Below are positions 51,918 through 61,211 of a stretch of 64,000 nt of DNA, in pieces. The DNA is taken from assembly GCA_964578485.1 (NCBI GenBank), contig CAZODA010000005.1, positions 1 to 64,000 of the forward strand, in the 5' to 3' direction. The translations under genes were made by a program, and so were the position numbers. Each line of letters opens with the position of its first letter. The first letter of the stretch is position 1. The DNA comes from CAZODA01 sp964578485. Its GTDB lineage: Bacteria; Bacteroidota; Bacteroidia; Bacteroidales; Marinilabiliaceae. The notes below the pieces were generated by a model that worked only from the letters and a program-made list of their open reading frames with translations, searched no databases and had not been told where the DNA came from.

Positions 51918-52097
51918 ATGAGAAAGAAAATAGCCATAGCATTTTTATTTACTTTTGCACTTGCCATTGCAAGTCCGGTATTTGCTGCTGTTGAAACCCA
52001 GGAAAAAGAAAAACAAGAAAATTGCGAAAAAAAATGTGATAAAGAAACAAAAACAGAATGTGATCAAGAGAAGAAAGCTGAGTGTGATAAAGATTAA
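51918..52097 (+). CDS. small secreted cysteine- and charge-rich peptide
   Basis: A 59-residue peptide. It has a signal peptide (RKKIAIAFLFTFALAIASPVFA, cleavage near residue 24), then a highly charged mature part of about 35 residues with four cysteines in a repeating pattern: ENCEKKCDKE, TECDQEKK, AECDKD. It starts 34 bases after a promoter box and ends before a strong terminator, so it forms a complete single-gene unit. It is divergent from a two-component pair and has OmpR-type half-sites upstream. It may be a periplasmic stress or metal-binding peptide controlled by that pair; I recognise no named family. Confidence 0.7.
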   Translation: MRKKIAIAFLFTFALAIASPVFAAVETQEKEKQENCEKKCDKETKTECDQEKKAECDKD

Positions 52098-52121
52098 GTT
52101 GAGTTGCGAATCTCAAATTTG

Positions 52122-52158
52122 AAAAAGAGTGTTCAATTAATTTTGAACACTCTTTTTT
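52122..52158 (+). terminator. intrinsic terminator of the small peptide gene
   Basis: AGAGTGTTCAA and TTGAACACTCT form a perfect 11-bp stem with a short AT loop, followed by a T tract. It lies 25 bases after the stop codon and is the strongest terminator in the window. Confidence 0.85.
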
Positions 52159-52790
52159 TGAAATATACAGCCGTAGGGGCAATTGTTAAGAAGTTTTACT
52201 TGCTTGTTAACTCTCCCGCTTCTCACCTACGGTGGTAAACGGGAAGGGTTTTTAATGTACTCAAAGCATTCTGCTTTTCAAGTTTCGAGTTTCAAGTTTC
52301 GGGTTTTTGAGCGAAGCGAAATCCTCCCTCCTTTGGAGGGACCGGTAGGCGATTACGGGAAGACTTCAGGAAATGAAAAACTCTCCTCCTTTTTTCAAGG
52401 AGGAGTACGCCAAGCACAATTTGAAATATTGTTTTTGGTTGAAAAAAATGCTTGGCGGGAGGTGGTTAATATATTAATTTAGGAAAAGTAAAATAGGCTT
52501 TCAGCCCATTTTTTTATGTCTTCGTGAATAAATAATTCGTGTTAATTGACGTTCTTCGTTGACTTAATTAACTAATCTGCTAATTTACTAATTGATTTTC
52601 GTAATTGAGTTTCGAGTTTTGAAATTCGTGTCTTTACAGATAATAAATAAATTACCACTAACAATTTAATATTTTTAACTGTAAAAAAATTGATGGTGTT
52701 TATATAGTGTGGTTTCAAACTTTTCTTTATTTTGCATCCCGAAATCTGTATGCTTTATAATAAGCTGCTGTAATTTTTAAATATTTGTTT
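52159..52790. repeat. gene-free patch of hairpins and dispersed repeats
   Basis: No believable gene. It contains the 18-bp repeat TTGAGCGAAGCGAAATCC (52307-52324, copy at 38061), CTCC/GGAG hairpins near 52324-52342 and 52382-52405, a short run of GTTTCGAGTTTCAAG units (52280-52305) related in style to the minisatellite at 37718, and CGTGTTAATTGACG-like sequence near 52540. The last 130 bases are plain AT-rich DNA before the methyltransferase gene. Confidence 0.6.
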
Positions 52791-53447
52791 ATGGAATGTC
52801 CTTTATGTAAGCAAAATGAAGTTACTTCATTTAAAGGCGTCGATCAAATTTTGTTTTGGAAATGTGCGGAATGTTATCTTATATATAAGGACAGCATTTA
52901 TCACCTTCCTTTGCATGAAGAACATGATCGTTATTTAAAGCATAATAATACCCTTGATTGTCCTGGTTATATCGACTTCCTGAATCAGGCTCTTAAGCCT
53001 GCTCTTCCTTTCCTTGATAGCGAAATGCAAGGTTTAGATTTTGGTAGTGGTCATAATCCTGTACTTGCCGAATTATTAAATAAGTCCGGCTTTTCTTGTA
53101 ATTATTTTGATCCTTTTTTCTTCCCCGAACTTCCTGATGAACGCTTAGACTTTATTTTTTCTACTGAAACTTTTGAGCATTTTGTAAATCCTTATAAAGA
53201 TATAAAGCTTATCACATCTTTGTTGGTGCCTGATGGTTTGTTAACTGTGATGACTCATCGTTGGAATGAGCATACCGATTTAAGCACATGGTGGTATATG
53301 CGTGAGCATACGCATGTCTCATTTTTTCATAAGAAAACCTTTGATTATATATGCGATGAGTTTGGTTATAATCAAGAATATGACGACGGAGAAAAAGTTA
53401 TTATCTTAAGGAAAAATGTAGTAATAGATATTAAGCAAATGAAATAG
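52791..53447 (+). CDS. class I methyltransferase with N-terminal zinc-ribbon-like motif
   Basis: A 218-residue protein. The N-terminus has two CxxC pairs (CPLCKQNE and FWKCAECYL) like a small zinc ribbon. The methyltransferase part has motif I LDFGSGHNPVLAELL (about 82-96) and a FSTETFEHFVNP segment. The substrate is unknown. ATG at 52791 is used rather than the TTG 6 bases upstream. The next gene follows after 28 bases. Confidence 0.82.
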   Translation: MECPLCKQNEVTSFKGVDQILFWKCAECYLIYKDSIYHLPLHEEHDRYLKHNNTLDCPGYIDFLNQALKPALPFLDSEMQGLDFGSGHNPVLAELLNKSGFSCNYFDPFFFPELPDERLDFIFSTETFEHFVNPYKDIKLITSLLVPDGLLTVMTHRWNEHTDLSTWWYMREHTHVSFFHKKTFDYICDEFGYNQEYDDGEKVIILRKNVVIDIKQMK

Positions 53448-53475
53448 TATCAATATATGATTTAAGTTATTAAAG

Positions 53476-54846
53476 ATGAGACATTTGACTAAGTTGTTGT
53501 TTTTGCTTCTTCCTTTTTCTTGTATAATTTCATGTAGTCAAAAAGGACAAATGCCTACTTATGAAGAACTGTTTGTTGAAGCACCTTTTGAAATGCTCTT
53601 GATTAAAATTCCGGATTTCAGCAAATGTAAAAGCTTTTATATTACTGATTTTGGTGCTCTTGAAGGTGATAAAGAAAAAACATCTTCTGCCATTGAAGCG
53701 GCTATTGAGAAAGCAGTAGCTAAAGGAGGTGGAAGGGTTGTTATTCCGCCCGGGGAGTGGCTTACCGGTAAAATACATTTTAAAAGCAATATTAATCTTC
53801 ATCTTGAAAAAGGTGCTGTATTGCTGTTTTCAGATGATCCTGCAGATTATCTTCCTGCAGTTCAAACTACTTGGGAAGGTATTGAATGTTATAATTATTC
53901 ACCATTGATTTATGCTTACGAATGCCAGAATATTGCAATAACCGGGGAAGGGGAATTACGAGCAAAAATGGATGTCTGGCAAAGCTGGTCAGGACGCCCC
54001 CAGCCTCATATGGAAACTTTGAAACGTCTGTATCACATGGGTGCTTTAGATGTCCCTGTTAATGAAAGAGTAATGGTTAATGATACTGCTAACTTGCGAC
54101 CACAATTTATTCAGTTTAATAGAAGCAGCCATATCTTACTTGAGGGTGTAACTATTACAAATAGTCCATTTTGGGTTATTCATCCTTTTATGGCAAATGA
54201 TGTTGTTATTCGTGATGTTAAAGTTAAAGCCAAAGGACATAATAACGATGGAGTTGATCCGGAAATGAGCAGAAATGTTTTGATAGAAAATTGCATCTTT
54301 GATCAAGGAGATGATATGATTGCTATTAAAGCCGGACGTAATCGTGATGCGTGGCGACTTAATACTCCATCACAAAATATTGTTGTTAGAAATTGTACTA
54401 TGATAAATGGTCATCAGTTGCTTGCTATTGGTAGTGAATTGTCAGGAGGTATTGAAAATGTTTTTGTGAATAATATTTCTGTTGTTGAAGATGCAAGCCT
54501 TTTTCATTTAGTTTTTATTAAAACAAATGAACGCAGAGGTGGGGTAGTGAAAAATATTTTTGTAGAAAATATTAATGCGAATAAAACAAAATTAGGCATT
54601 TTGGGTATTGAAACTGATGTTATGTATCAATGGAGAGATATTGTTCCAACTTATGAACGTAGACTTACCCGTGTAAAAGATGTATTTTTAACCAATGTAC
54701 ATGCCAGTGAGGTTGAGTTTATTTCAAGAATTCTAGGTGAAGAAGAATTACCTGTTAATAATGTTGTTCTTAAGGATGTAAGTGCTGTTACTATTAATGA
54801 AAAGGAACACATACATGAAAATGTTGTGAATTTTAATTTTGATTGA
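53476..54846 (+). CDS. glycoside hydrolase family 28 (polygalacturonase-like) lipoprotein
   Basis: A 456-residue parallel beta-helix enzyme predicted to act on pectin-like polymers outside the inner membrane. The signal peptide ends in a lipobox-like IISC (about 17-20), so it is probably lipid-anchored. FGALEGDKEKTSSAIEAAIEKA is the usual pectate-lyase-like start. Catalytic aspartates are in HNNDGVDPE (about 255) and DQGDDMIAIKAG (about 275). The later motif is GHQLLAIGSE where many GH28 enzymes have GHG, a variant that may alter specificity. Confidence 0.85.
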   Translation: MRHLTKLLFLLLPFSCIISCSQKGQMPTYEELFVEAPFEMLLIKIPDFSKCKSFYITDFGALEGDKEKTSSAIEAAIEKAVAKGGGRVVIPPGEWLTGKIHFKSNINLHLEKGAVLLFSDDPADYLPAVQTTWEGIECYNYSPLIYAYECQNIAITGEGELRAKMDVWQSWSGRPQPHMETLKRLYHMGALDVPVNERVMVNDTANLRPQFIQFNRSSHILLEGVTITNSPFWVIHPFMANDVVIRDVKVKAKGHNNDGVDPEMSRNVLIENCIFDQGDDMIAIKAGRNRDAWRLNTPSQNIVVRNCTMINGHQLLAIGSELSGGIENVFVNNISVVEDASLFHLVFIKTNERRGGVVKNIFVENINANKTKLGILGIETDVMYQWRDIVPTYERRLTRVKDVFLTNVHASEVEFISRILGEEELPVNNVVLKDVSAVTINEKEHIHENVVNFNFD

Positions 54847-54894
54847 TCAAAAATAAATAGTGCTGAAAGAGCCCGTAGTATTGAAGTTGATATT

Positions 54895-55425
54895 TCATGT
54901 TAGCTTATAGCGCCATGGAATATTAGCCCAGTATTCACCTGCATAATCAATACCAACTCGTGGCAGGGTTTTATAAGGCGCCTTTTCTGATAAGGGATTT
55001 TTCCATTCAAGCCACAGACGCTTTGAAAATTCAACTTCTTCACCATAGAATGATTTGTCTAACTTCAGCGCTCTTCCTATTCTTCCGGGGCCTTTTACTT
55101 CATGTGTCTCACGAATCATGACAGCTTGAGGATGATTGGCAGGACCTGTCGTGATATTTATCAACCAATACATACCGTAAATTAAATAAACATAAACTCT
55201 GCCACCGGGTAAGTACATTACTTCAGTACGGGCTGTTCTTCCTTTGCTGGCATGGCAGCCCAGATCTTCTTCACCCCTGTAAACTTCTACATCTGTAATA
55301 TTTAAACGAATAATTTCACCATCCTTAAAGCGTCTTACCAATTGCATTTTTAGCAGCTGAGGAGCTATTTCTAAGGCATCATTTAAAAAAAGGGAACTAT
55401 CAACTTTTTTTCCTGATTCTGACAT
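54895..55425 (-). CDS. DNA-3-methyladenine glycosylase (AAG/MPG family)
   Basis: A 176-residue enzyme that removes alkylated purines. Family blocks are ITDVEVYRGEEDLGCHASKGRTARTEVMYLPGG split here as VEVYRGEEDLGCHA (about 47-60) and RTEVMYLPGGRVYVYLIYGM (about 67-86), then VMIRETHEVKGPGRIGRAL. Length is normal for the bacterial form. It follows the YgjP-like gene with 7 bases between them. Confidence 0.9.
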   Translation of the reverse strand: MSESGKKVDSSLFLNDALEIAPQLLKMQLVRRFKDGEIIRLNITDVEVYRGEEDLGCHASKGRTARTEVMYLPGGRVYVYLIYGMYWLINITTGPANHPQAVMIRETHEVKGPGRIGRALKLDKSFYGEEVEFSKRLWLEWKNPLSEKAPYKTLPRVGIDYAGEYWANIPWRYKLT

Positions 55426-55432
55426 AAATGTA

Positions 55433-56158
55433 CTAATAAATATGAGTGCTGTAATCTTTTAGTTCTGAATCTAACATTTTTGCCCTGCCGGCAGTGAGCT
55501 TGTTTAAAAGATGCCAAAAGCCGGGACCATGATTTTTTTCTTTTGTATGACAAAGCTCATGCAATATGACATAATCTATTAAATGATCGGGCAGACGCAT
55601 TAATTGTAAATTTAAATTGATGTTATTAATATTTGAGCAGCTGCCCCAACGGCTTTTCAGGTTTTTAATAAATATCTTGTTGTAGCTGAGACCAAATTTA
55701 TTTGCAAAAAATTCAAGACGTGGTGGTAAAATTGTTTTTGCTTCAATTCGCAAAGCTTCCTCTATACCATAGCGTATCACTTCTTGAATATTTGTGTTAG
55801 TTACCGACATGCTACTTGGATATTCTACATTTAAAATCCCTTTGTAAAGCTTTAATCTGACATCATCCCTGGAGGCTTTCGCTATTTTTAAAGTAAAACT
55901 TCTTGTTTTAAAAACTGTATTTTCATCAAATATGGTATAGCGTTTTTCATATTCCGAAATCTTAATTAAGGATTCTTGTATCCACGATTTTTTTTCATGA
56001 ACATAATTGATTGCCTGCTTAAGTGGAACACCAGGGGGTAAAAGCACCAAGACCCCCTCTAATGGTTTAATCCGGATAGAAAGACGCTTATAACGTTTGT
56101 CACTTTTAAAGCTTACTTTTCCGATTTCTTCAAAATCTATCAGGGTTGTTTTTCGCAT
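55433..56158 (-). CDS. YgjP/SprT-like (DUF45) zinc metallopeptidase
   Basis: A 241-residue predicted metalloprotease. The zinc motif is HELCH (H200, E201, H204), with H210 in KNHGPGFW, and the preceding LKSRWGSCS (168-176) is the family signature. The family is widespread and some members are close to SprT proteases; substrates are mostly unknown. It is 7 bases upstream of the DNA glycosylase gene on the same strand. Confidence 0.88.
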   Translation of the reverse strand: MRKTTLIDFEEIGKVSFKSDKRYKRLSIRIKPLEGVLVLLPPGVPLKQAINYVHEKKSWIQESLIKISEYEKRYTIFDENTVFKTRSFTLKIAKASRDDVRLKLYKGILNVEYPSSMSVTNTNIQEVIRYGIEEALRIEAKTILPPRLEFFANKFGLSYNKIFIKNLKSRWGSCSNINNINLNLQLMRLPDHLIDYVILHELCHTKEKNHGPGFWHLLNKLTAGRAKMLDSELKDYSTHIY

Positions 56159-56201
56159 GTCTTTTTAATTTTTATTATAGCTTGCTTATTTGCTAAAATA
56201 G

Positions 56202-58460
56202 TTAAAAAAACCAACGATACGACAGATTGAAGTTCCTACCGGGCATTACATAATTTCTTTCTTTAACCCTGGATAAGTGATCACGATAACTTTTGTCGAA
56301 TACATTTTCAACTTTTAAAATCAATATGTGATTTCCAATATTGCTTATGCGGTAACCTCCCTCTAAACTCATTAAAAAATATCCATCGGTTTGTTCCTCT
56401 TGGGGCGAAACGCGTTTCTGAGTGCTTACTATTTGAGCTTGGCCGCCTAACCAGCCTTTCTTAAAATCATAATTAAGCGAATTCCTTATCCTTAAGGGTG
56501 GAATGAAAGGAAGATTCTGATTAGCTTCTTCATCAAAAAGACGGCGTCCCCTAACAAAATCCAATCCTGTTTGCAGAGTTAGCTCTTTAGTGGGATGAAG
56601 GGCAAAGGTAAATTCCCCGCCTTGAAGGCAGGCGGCTCCGTCTATATATTCAAATTCGGGATATGCTGATGGTGAATGAGTCCTTCCGGTGGGCTGAAAA
56701 ATTATGTAATTACTAAATTTATTTATAAAGGTAGCCAATTCCATTTCAATGATTCCCCTTTTATAGCGCATGAAAAGATCTCCGCCATGACCAATCTCAT
56801 CCTTTAAACTGCTGTTACCTTTTTCATAAACACCGGCGCCAAGGTGAATCCCATCGGCATAAAGTTCGCCAATCATAGGATTTCTGTGAGATCTCGCAAA
56901 TTGAGCTCCTATTTCTATGCTTTTATTGGGCCGAATATTTAAGCCAACTGAACCTGAATAATTGACTTTGTTCCTTCTAAGGTTGATATCATTGAAAACT
57001 TCGTTTTTTAATGCCTTAGAATTCATGAAATCAAGCCTTACTCCAAATTGTAACCTTAAAATATTGGTCATGGGAACCTCCTGAAAAGTAAATGCTGCTA
57101 CTGTATAACGCCTTTCACCCGGGGTATATGCTTCATCTCCACCTACATCAAGGTCTTGAGCATTTAAACTGAGGCCAAAAGCCCCTTTCGCTAAAATTCC
57201 TATGGGCTTGTTTTGTAATGTTAAAGTAGAACTGAAGGAATATTGATCATATTCAAGATCAATATCCTCATTTATTAGCTCACCACCCGCAAATTTCATG
57301 TCAACTTCCTTTTGATGAAAAAATGAAGTGTTGAAACGAATTTGTGCATTATCAAAAAAGTTGTTTTTAAATTTTCTTCCAAACCTCCCCTGTAAAGACA
57401 AACGCTCTGCCCTAATTTCAACACTACGATCGGGGAGATGTATTTTTTCCGGTATTTTATATACCTGATCAGAGAATGACATGCTTAATCCTCCGGTTGT
57501 TGTACCCTTGAAACCCCAACCTAAGGCTGCATCATAATTTTCTATTGAAGTGTCGGGCAGCTTTCCCTCAGGAGTGGTAATATTGCCGGCTTTCCGCCCT
57601 GCAGCACGAGCAGTAAAAGCATTTTTTTCGCCACCCTTGGTGATGCGGGCAAAACCTGCACCCATATTATTGACCGTGGCAGCCTGACCGGATACAACTC
57701 CCGAAAATTCTTTGTCCCACTGATCGGGTATGTCGGTGGTCATTAAGTTGATTACACCACCAAGGGCACTTGAACCGTATAATAAACTTGCCGGTCCTCG
57801 TATTACTTCAACTCTGTTTGCTGCAAGAGGGTCTAATGAAATAGCATGATCAGCAGCAGTCTCTGAAACATCACCCATCCTTTCCCCATTTTCAAGAACT
57901 AAAATTCGATCTCCATCCATGCCGCGAATAACTGGTCTTGCAGGAGCCGATCCCATACTTCGCATGCTGACGCCGGGCTCTCCATTAAGCATTTCACCAA
58001 AGGAAGGTTCGCTTTTTCGTTGAAGCATTTCTCCAACAAATATTGCATCGGGTTGATAACGAAATCCACTTGCAGTAGGGGATGCTGTTAATGTTATTTC
58101 AGCAAGATTAACACTGACAAATGTTAACTCAATGTCCAGCTCTATCGTAACTTTTGATTTTGCTACAAATTCAAGCTCTTCTACGGCATAGCCCATACTG
58201 TGAGCCTGAATAATATGCCTGCCTTCCGGCAAATTTGTTAAATGGTAATGACCACTTGCATCTGTTATGGTGCCGATTCGGGTGTTCTTAATTACTAAAT
58301 TTACAAATGGAAGGTGTTCTCCTGATTCTGCATCAATTACGTGACCAAAAATGTTGGCATCGGTTTTTGGCCTCTGAGTTTCCGGGGCAGCATTAGTGAT
58401 TTTTATAGATAAAGATAAAAATAGAAATATTGCGAAAACTTTTGAAAAGTTTGAATTCAT
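56202..58460 (-). CDS. TonB-dependent outer-membrane receptor
   Basis: A 752-residue receptor from ATG 58460 (a TTG at 58475 is less likely). It has a signal peptide (1-24, ending KITNA), a carboxypeptidase-like regulatory domain (about 35-115, IFGHVIDAESGEHLPFVNLVI), a plug with MRSMGSAPARPVIRGMDGDRILVLENG (given as two parts: MRSMGSAP, RPVIRGMDGDRILV), and a 22-stranded barrel ending NLSYRWFF. The substrate is unknown; receptors of this layout include metal and cobalamin types. It is divergent from a tonB gene across 690 bases. Confidence 0.92.
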   Translation of the reverse strand: MNSNFSKVFAIFLFLSLSIKITNAAPETQRPKTDANIFGHVIDAESGEHLPFVNLVIKNTRIGTITDASGHYHLTNLPEGRHIIQAHSMGYAVEELEFVAKSKVTIELDIELTFVSVNLAEITLTASPTASGFRYQPDAIFVGEMLQRKSEPSFGEMLNGEPGVSMRSMGSAPARPVIRGMDGDRILVLENGERMGDVSETAADHAISLDPLAANRVEVIRGPASLLYGSSALGGVINLMTTDIPDQWDKEFSGVVSGQAATVNNMGAGFARITKGGEKNAFTARAAGRKAGNITTPEGKLPDTSIENYDAALGWGFKGTTTGGLSMSFSDQVYKIPEKIHLPDRSVEIRAERLSLQGRFGRKFKNNFFDNAQIRFNTSFFHQKEVDMKFAGGELINEDIDLEYDQYSFSSTLTLQNKPIGILAKGAFGLSLNAQDLDVGGDEAYTPGERRYTVAAFTFQEVPMTNILRLQFGVRLDFMNSKALKNEVFNDINLRRNKVNYSGSVGLNIRPNKSIEIGAQFARSHRNPMIGELYADGIHLGAGVYEKGNSSLKDEIGHGGDLFMRYKRGIIEMELATFINKFSNYIIFQPTGRTHSPSAYPEFEYIDGAACLQGGEFTFALHPTKELTLQTGLDFVRGRRLFDEEANQNLPFIPPLRIRNSLNYDFKKGWLGGQAQIVSTQKRVSPQEEQTDGYFLMSLEGGYRISNIGNHILILKVENVFDKSYRDHLSRVKERNYVMPGRNFNLSYRWFF

Positions 58461-59146
58461 CGATTTAAATTTCAAGTTTTAAAGTTGTTAACGGCTTTTT
58501 CCGGCAAATAAATTTATAGCATTGCAGTTTAGGTCTGCAAATATAATAAATACAACATTCTATTATAAATACTTATTTATAAGTTTTGTTCAATTGTTTT
58601 GTGTGTCTTTAAAATTATTAGCCTTTTACCGTTAATTTTAACTATTGATTGTTAAAACATGCTGTTTTTATAATGGTTTCTTACAGTAAGATAATGATTT
58701 GCAGTGTATTGCCTGACATTCAGGCTGTTTAAGATATTGCAATTATTGTTAATTAATTGCAATCAGGTTGACTCTTAAATTAAAAGGTCGGAAATTTAAT
58801 ATACATACTAAAAGTTAAGACTATGCAAAAGAAATCTATTAAGTGCAATTTGGAGCGACAACATTCATATATTCTGCCAATGAATTTTAATATTAGAATG
58901 TAATATTAATTCCAAATAAATGATTTAAATAGGGTACTTTTTATAGTTTGGATTTTTATTTATAAAGGTTAAAAAACATGAATTTTGGGCGTCAAAGGCA
59001 ATTAAAGCTAAAAAGTTTGTTTTTATTCGCAGGAAATAATTAATTTTACCTACTTTATCGGTGTTTATAAAATAATTAAGAACACTTGTGAAGCTGCCAT
59101 ATAAGTATTATATTTATTAAAATTGATAAAACAATAAGCCGTTGCT
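58461..59146. promoter_or_regulatory. large divergent region between receptor and tonB genes
   Basis: About 690 bases without a convincing gene. A TATATTTG -7 box on the minus strand (58538-58545) is the likely receptor promoter. Further in are a perfect hairpin GCCTGA/TCAGGC (58711-58725, loop of 3) and a 10-bp inverted repeat ATTGCAATTA/TAATTGCAAT (58736-58763, loop of 8). A 26-codon frame near 58823 (starts QKKSIKCNLERQHSY) is too short to call. No cobalamin riboswitch core was recognised. Confidence 0.5.
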
Positions 59147-59833
59147 ATGGAAGTTAAGAAATCACCTAAAGCGGATCTCGAAAGCAAAAAAATTATTTTC
59201 CTTCAAATTGGGCTTGTAGTTGCCCTTAGTGTAATGTTGATTGCTTTTGAATGGACCACCGTTGATGTAGAAATAAATCTTGGCCTCGTTGATCAGGAAA
59301 TGGAAGTCGAGGAAGAAATTATTCCTATTACACGTCAGGATGAAATTAAGCCCCCCGATCCACCACCGGCTCCTCAGGTAACTGATATTTTAAATATTGT
59401 TGATGATGATGTTGAGCTTGATGACGATTTGGAAATTTTAGATACTGAGATGCAACAGGATTTTGAAATTGATTATGCTCAAATGACTGATTATGGTGAT
59501 GAGGATAGAGAAGAAGGAGAGATATTTATTATTGTGGAAGAAATGCCGGAGTTCCCCGGTGGGCAGCAAGCATTAACAGAATACCTTGCAAGCTCAATAC
59601 GTTATCCGGTTATTGCACAGGAAAATGGCATACAGGGAAGAGTATATATACAGTTTGTTGTTAATCAAGATGGTGCTGTTACAAATGCTACAATTTTAAG
59701 GGGAGTGGACCCAAGCCTTGATAGGGAAGCATTAAGAGTGGTAGAAGCTATGCCCAAGTGGAAACCGGGAAGACAAAGAAATCGACCTGTTAGAGTTTCT
59801 TACACCGTGCCTATCAATTTCGTACTTCAATAA
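59147..59833 (+). CDS. tonB: TonB energy transducer
   Basis: A 228-residue protein. It has an N-terminal membrane anchor (about 14-36), an acidic and proline-containing linker (PPDPPPAPQ, then a run of aspartates) and a C-terminal TonB domain from FPGGQQALTEYLASSIRYP (about 137-155) to VSYTVPINFVLQ. It passes proton-motive energy from ExbBD to outer-membrane receptors. Its divergent neighbour is such a receptor. It ends before a strong terminator. Confidence 0.92.
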   Translation: MEVKKSPKADLESKKIIFLQIGLVVALSVMLIAFEWTTVDVEINLGLVDQEMEVEEEIIPITRQDEIKPPDPPPAPQVTDILNIVDDDVELDDDLEILDTEMQQDFEIDYAQMTDYGDEDREEGEIFIIVEEMPEFPGGQQALTEYLASSIRYPVIAQENGIQGRVYIQFVVNQDGAVTNATILRGVDPSLDREALRVVEAMPKWKPGRQRNRPVRVSYTVPINFVLQ

Positions 59834-59855
59834 TAAGAAATGTAAATAAGTATAT

Positions 59856-59882
59856 AAAAACCCGGTGTAAGCCGGGTTTTTT
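59856..59882 (+). terminator. intrinsic terminator after tonB
   Basis: AAAAACCCGG and CCGGGTTTTT form a perfect 10-bp stem with loop TGTAAG and a T tract. It separates tonB from hflX. Confidence 0.85.
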
Positions 59883-59914
59883 ATTAATAAACATTCCGAA
59901 ACCTGTAAATTTAT

Positions 59915-61123
59915 ATGATACCTGTAAAGAAAGAATTGGAAAAAGTTGTTTTGGTAGCAGTTAAAACACCTGATTTGCTTGAGTCAGAAGTTGATGAGCA
60001 TTTGGATGAACTGGCATTCTTGGTTGAAACTGCAGGTGCTGAACCTGTAAAAAGGTTTATCCAAAATTTAACTATGACCAACAACCGTACTTATGTGGGA
60101 AGAGGAAAGCTTGAAGAAATTGTTGATTATTTGAAAGCTCATGAAGATATTACAGGAGTAATTTTTGATGATGAATTGTCGCCTCTGCAATTAAAAAATC
60201 TTGAGGCATCAATTAAAAAGAGGGTTTTGGATAGGACAAATCTTATCTTGGATATTTTTGCAAGTAGGGCCAGAACAGCACACGCCAAAACTCAAGTAGA
60301 ACTTGCCCAATACCAGTATTTGCTCCCAAGACTAACAAGGATGTGGACCCACTTAGAACGACAAAGGGGAGGAATAGGAATGCGTGGACCGGGAGAACAA
60401 GAGATTGAAACCGATAGACGTATTATTAGAGATATCATTAGCAAATTAAGAAAGGACCTTGAAAAAATTGACAGGCAAAAAGCTACGCAGCGAAAAAATA
60501 GAGGAAAGTTAGTGAGAGTTGCAATGGTAGGATATACTAATGTAGGAAAATCGACTCTGATGAATGCGCTGAGTAAGAGTGAAGTTTTTGCTGAAAACAA
60601 ACTTTTTGCAACCCTTGATACTACTGTTAGAAAAGTTGTTATAGAAAATTTGCCGTTTTTACTTGCCGATACTGTTGGCTTTATTCGCAAGCTGCCCCAC
60701 CATTTGGTTGAATCATTTAAATCAACATTGGATGAAGTGAGAGAGGCTGATCTCTTACTTCATATAATTGATATATCGCATGTTGGATTTGAACATCAAA
60801 TTGAGGTTGTAAATTCCACCCTTAGTGAAATTGATGATAGAGAAAAACCTTGTATAATGATCTTCAACAAGGTTGATAATTATCGTTATATACCAAAAGC
60901 CGAGGATGATTTAAGTCCAAAAAAAAGAGAAAATATTGCACTTGATGAGCTCAGAAGAACATGGATGGCAAAAAATAAACCTGTAGTATTTATTTCAGCC
61001 TTGGAAAAAACAAATTTCTCTGAATTAAGGGAAATCCTCTATGAGGAGGTGATGAAAATTCATGTAACCCGCTTCCCCTATAACGATTTTCTTTATCCTA
61101 TGACTGAGGAAAATATTGAATAA
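59915..61123 (+). CDS. hflX: GTPase HflX, ribosome-associated
   Basis: A 402-residue GTPase that rescues stalled or heat-damaged ribosomes. The N-terminal HflX domain includes VGRGKLEEI and VIFDDELSPLQLKNLE; a linker has QRGGIGMRGPGEQEIETDRR. The G domain has GYTNVGKST (G1), DTVGFIRKLP (G3) and NKVD (G4). Length and order are standard. Confidence 0.95.
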   Translation: MIPVKKELEKVVLVAVKTPDLLESEVDEHLDELAFLVETAGAEPVKRFIQNLTMTNNRTYVGRGKLEEIVDYLKAHEDITGVIFDDELSPLQLKNLEASIKKRVLDRTNLILDIFASRARTAHAKTQVELAQYQYLLPRLTRMWTHLERQRGGIGMRGPGEQEIETDRRIIRDIISKLRKDLEKIDRQKATQRKNRGKLVRVAMVGYTNVGKSTLMNALSKSEVFAENKLFATLDTTVRKVVIENLPFLLADTVGFIRKLPHHLVESFKSTLDEVREADLLLHIIDISHVGFEHQIEVVNSTLSEIDDREKPCIMIFNKVDNYRYIPKAEDDLSPKKRENIALDELRRTWMAKNKPVVFISALEKTNFSELREILYEEVMKIHVTRFPYNDFLYPMTEENIE

Positions 61124-61211
61124 TAACAAGGTAGCAATGATGAAACTCTCCTTGTAAGGCAACTTTCTTTAAAATACTTGTATTATATTTCCAAGAGTAA
61201 ACTTAAAATTA

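Noticed and set aside
58823..58903. 26-codon frame in the receptor-tonB gap
   Set aside because: Too short and without a ribosome-binding site or terminator to support it.
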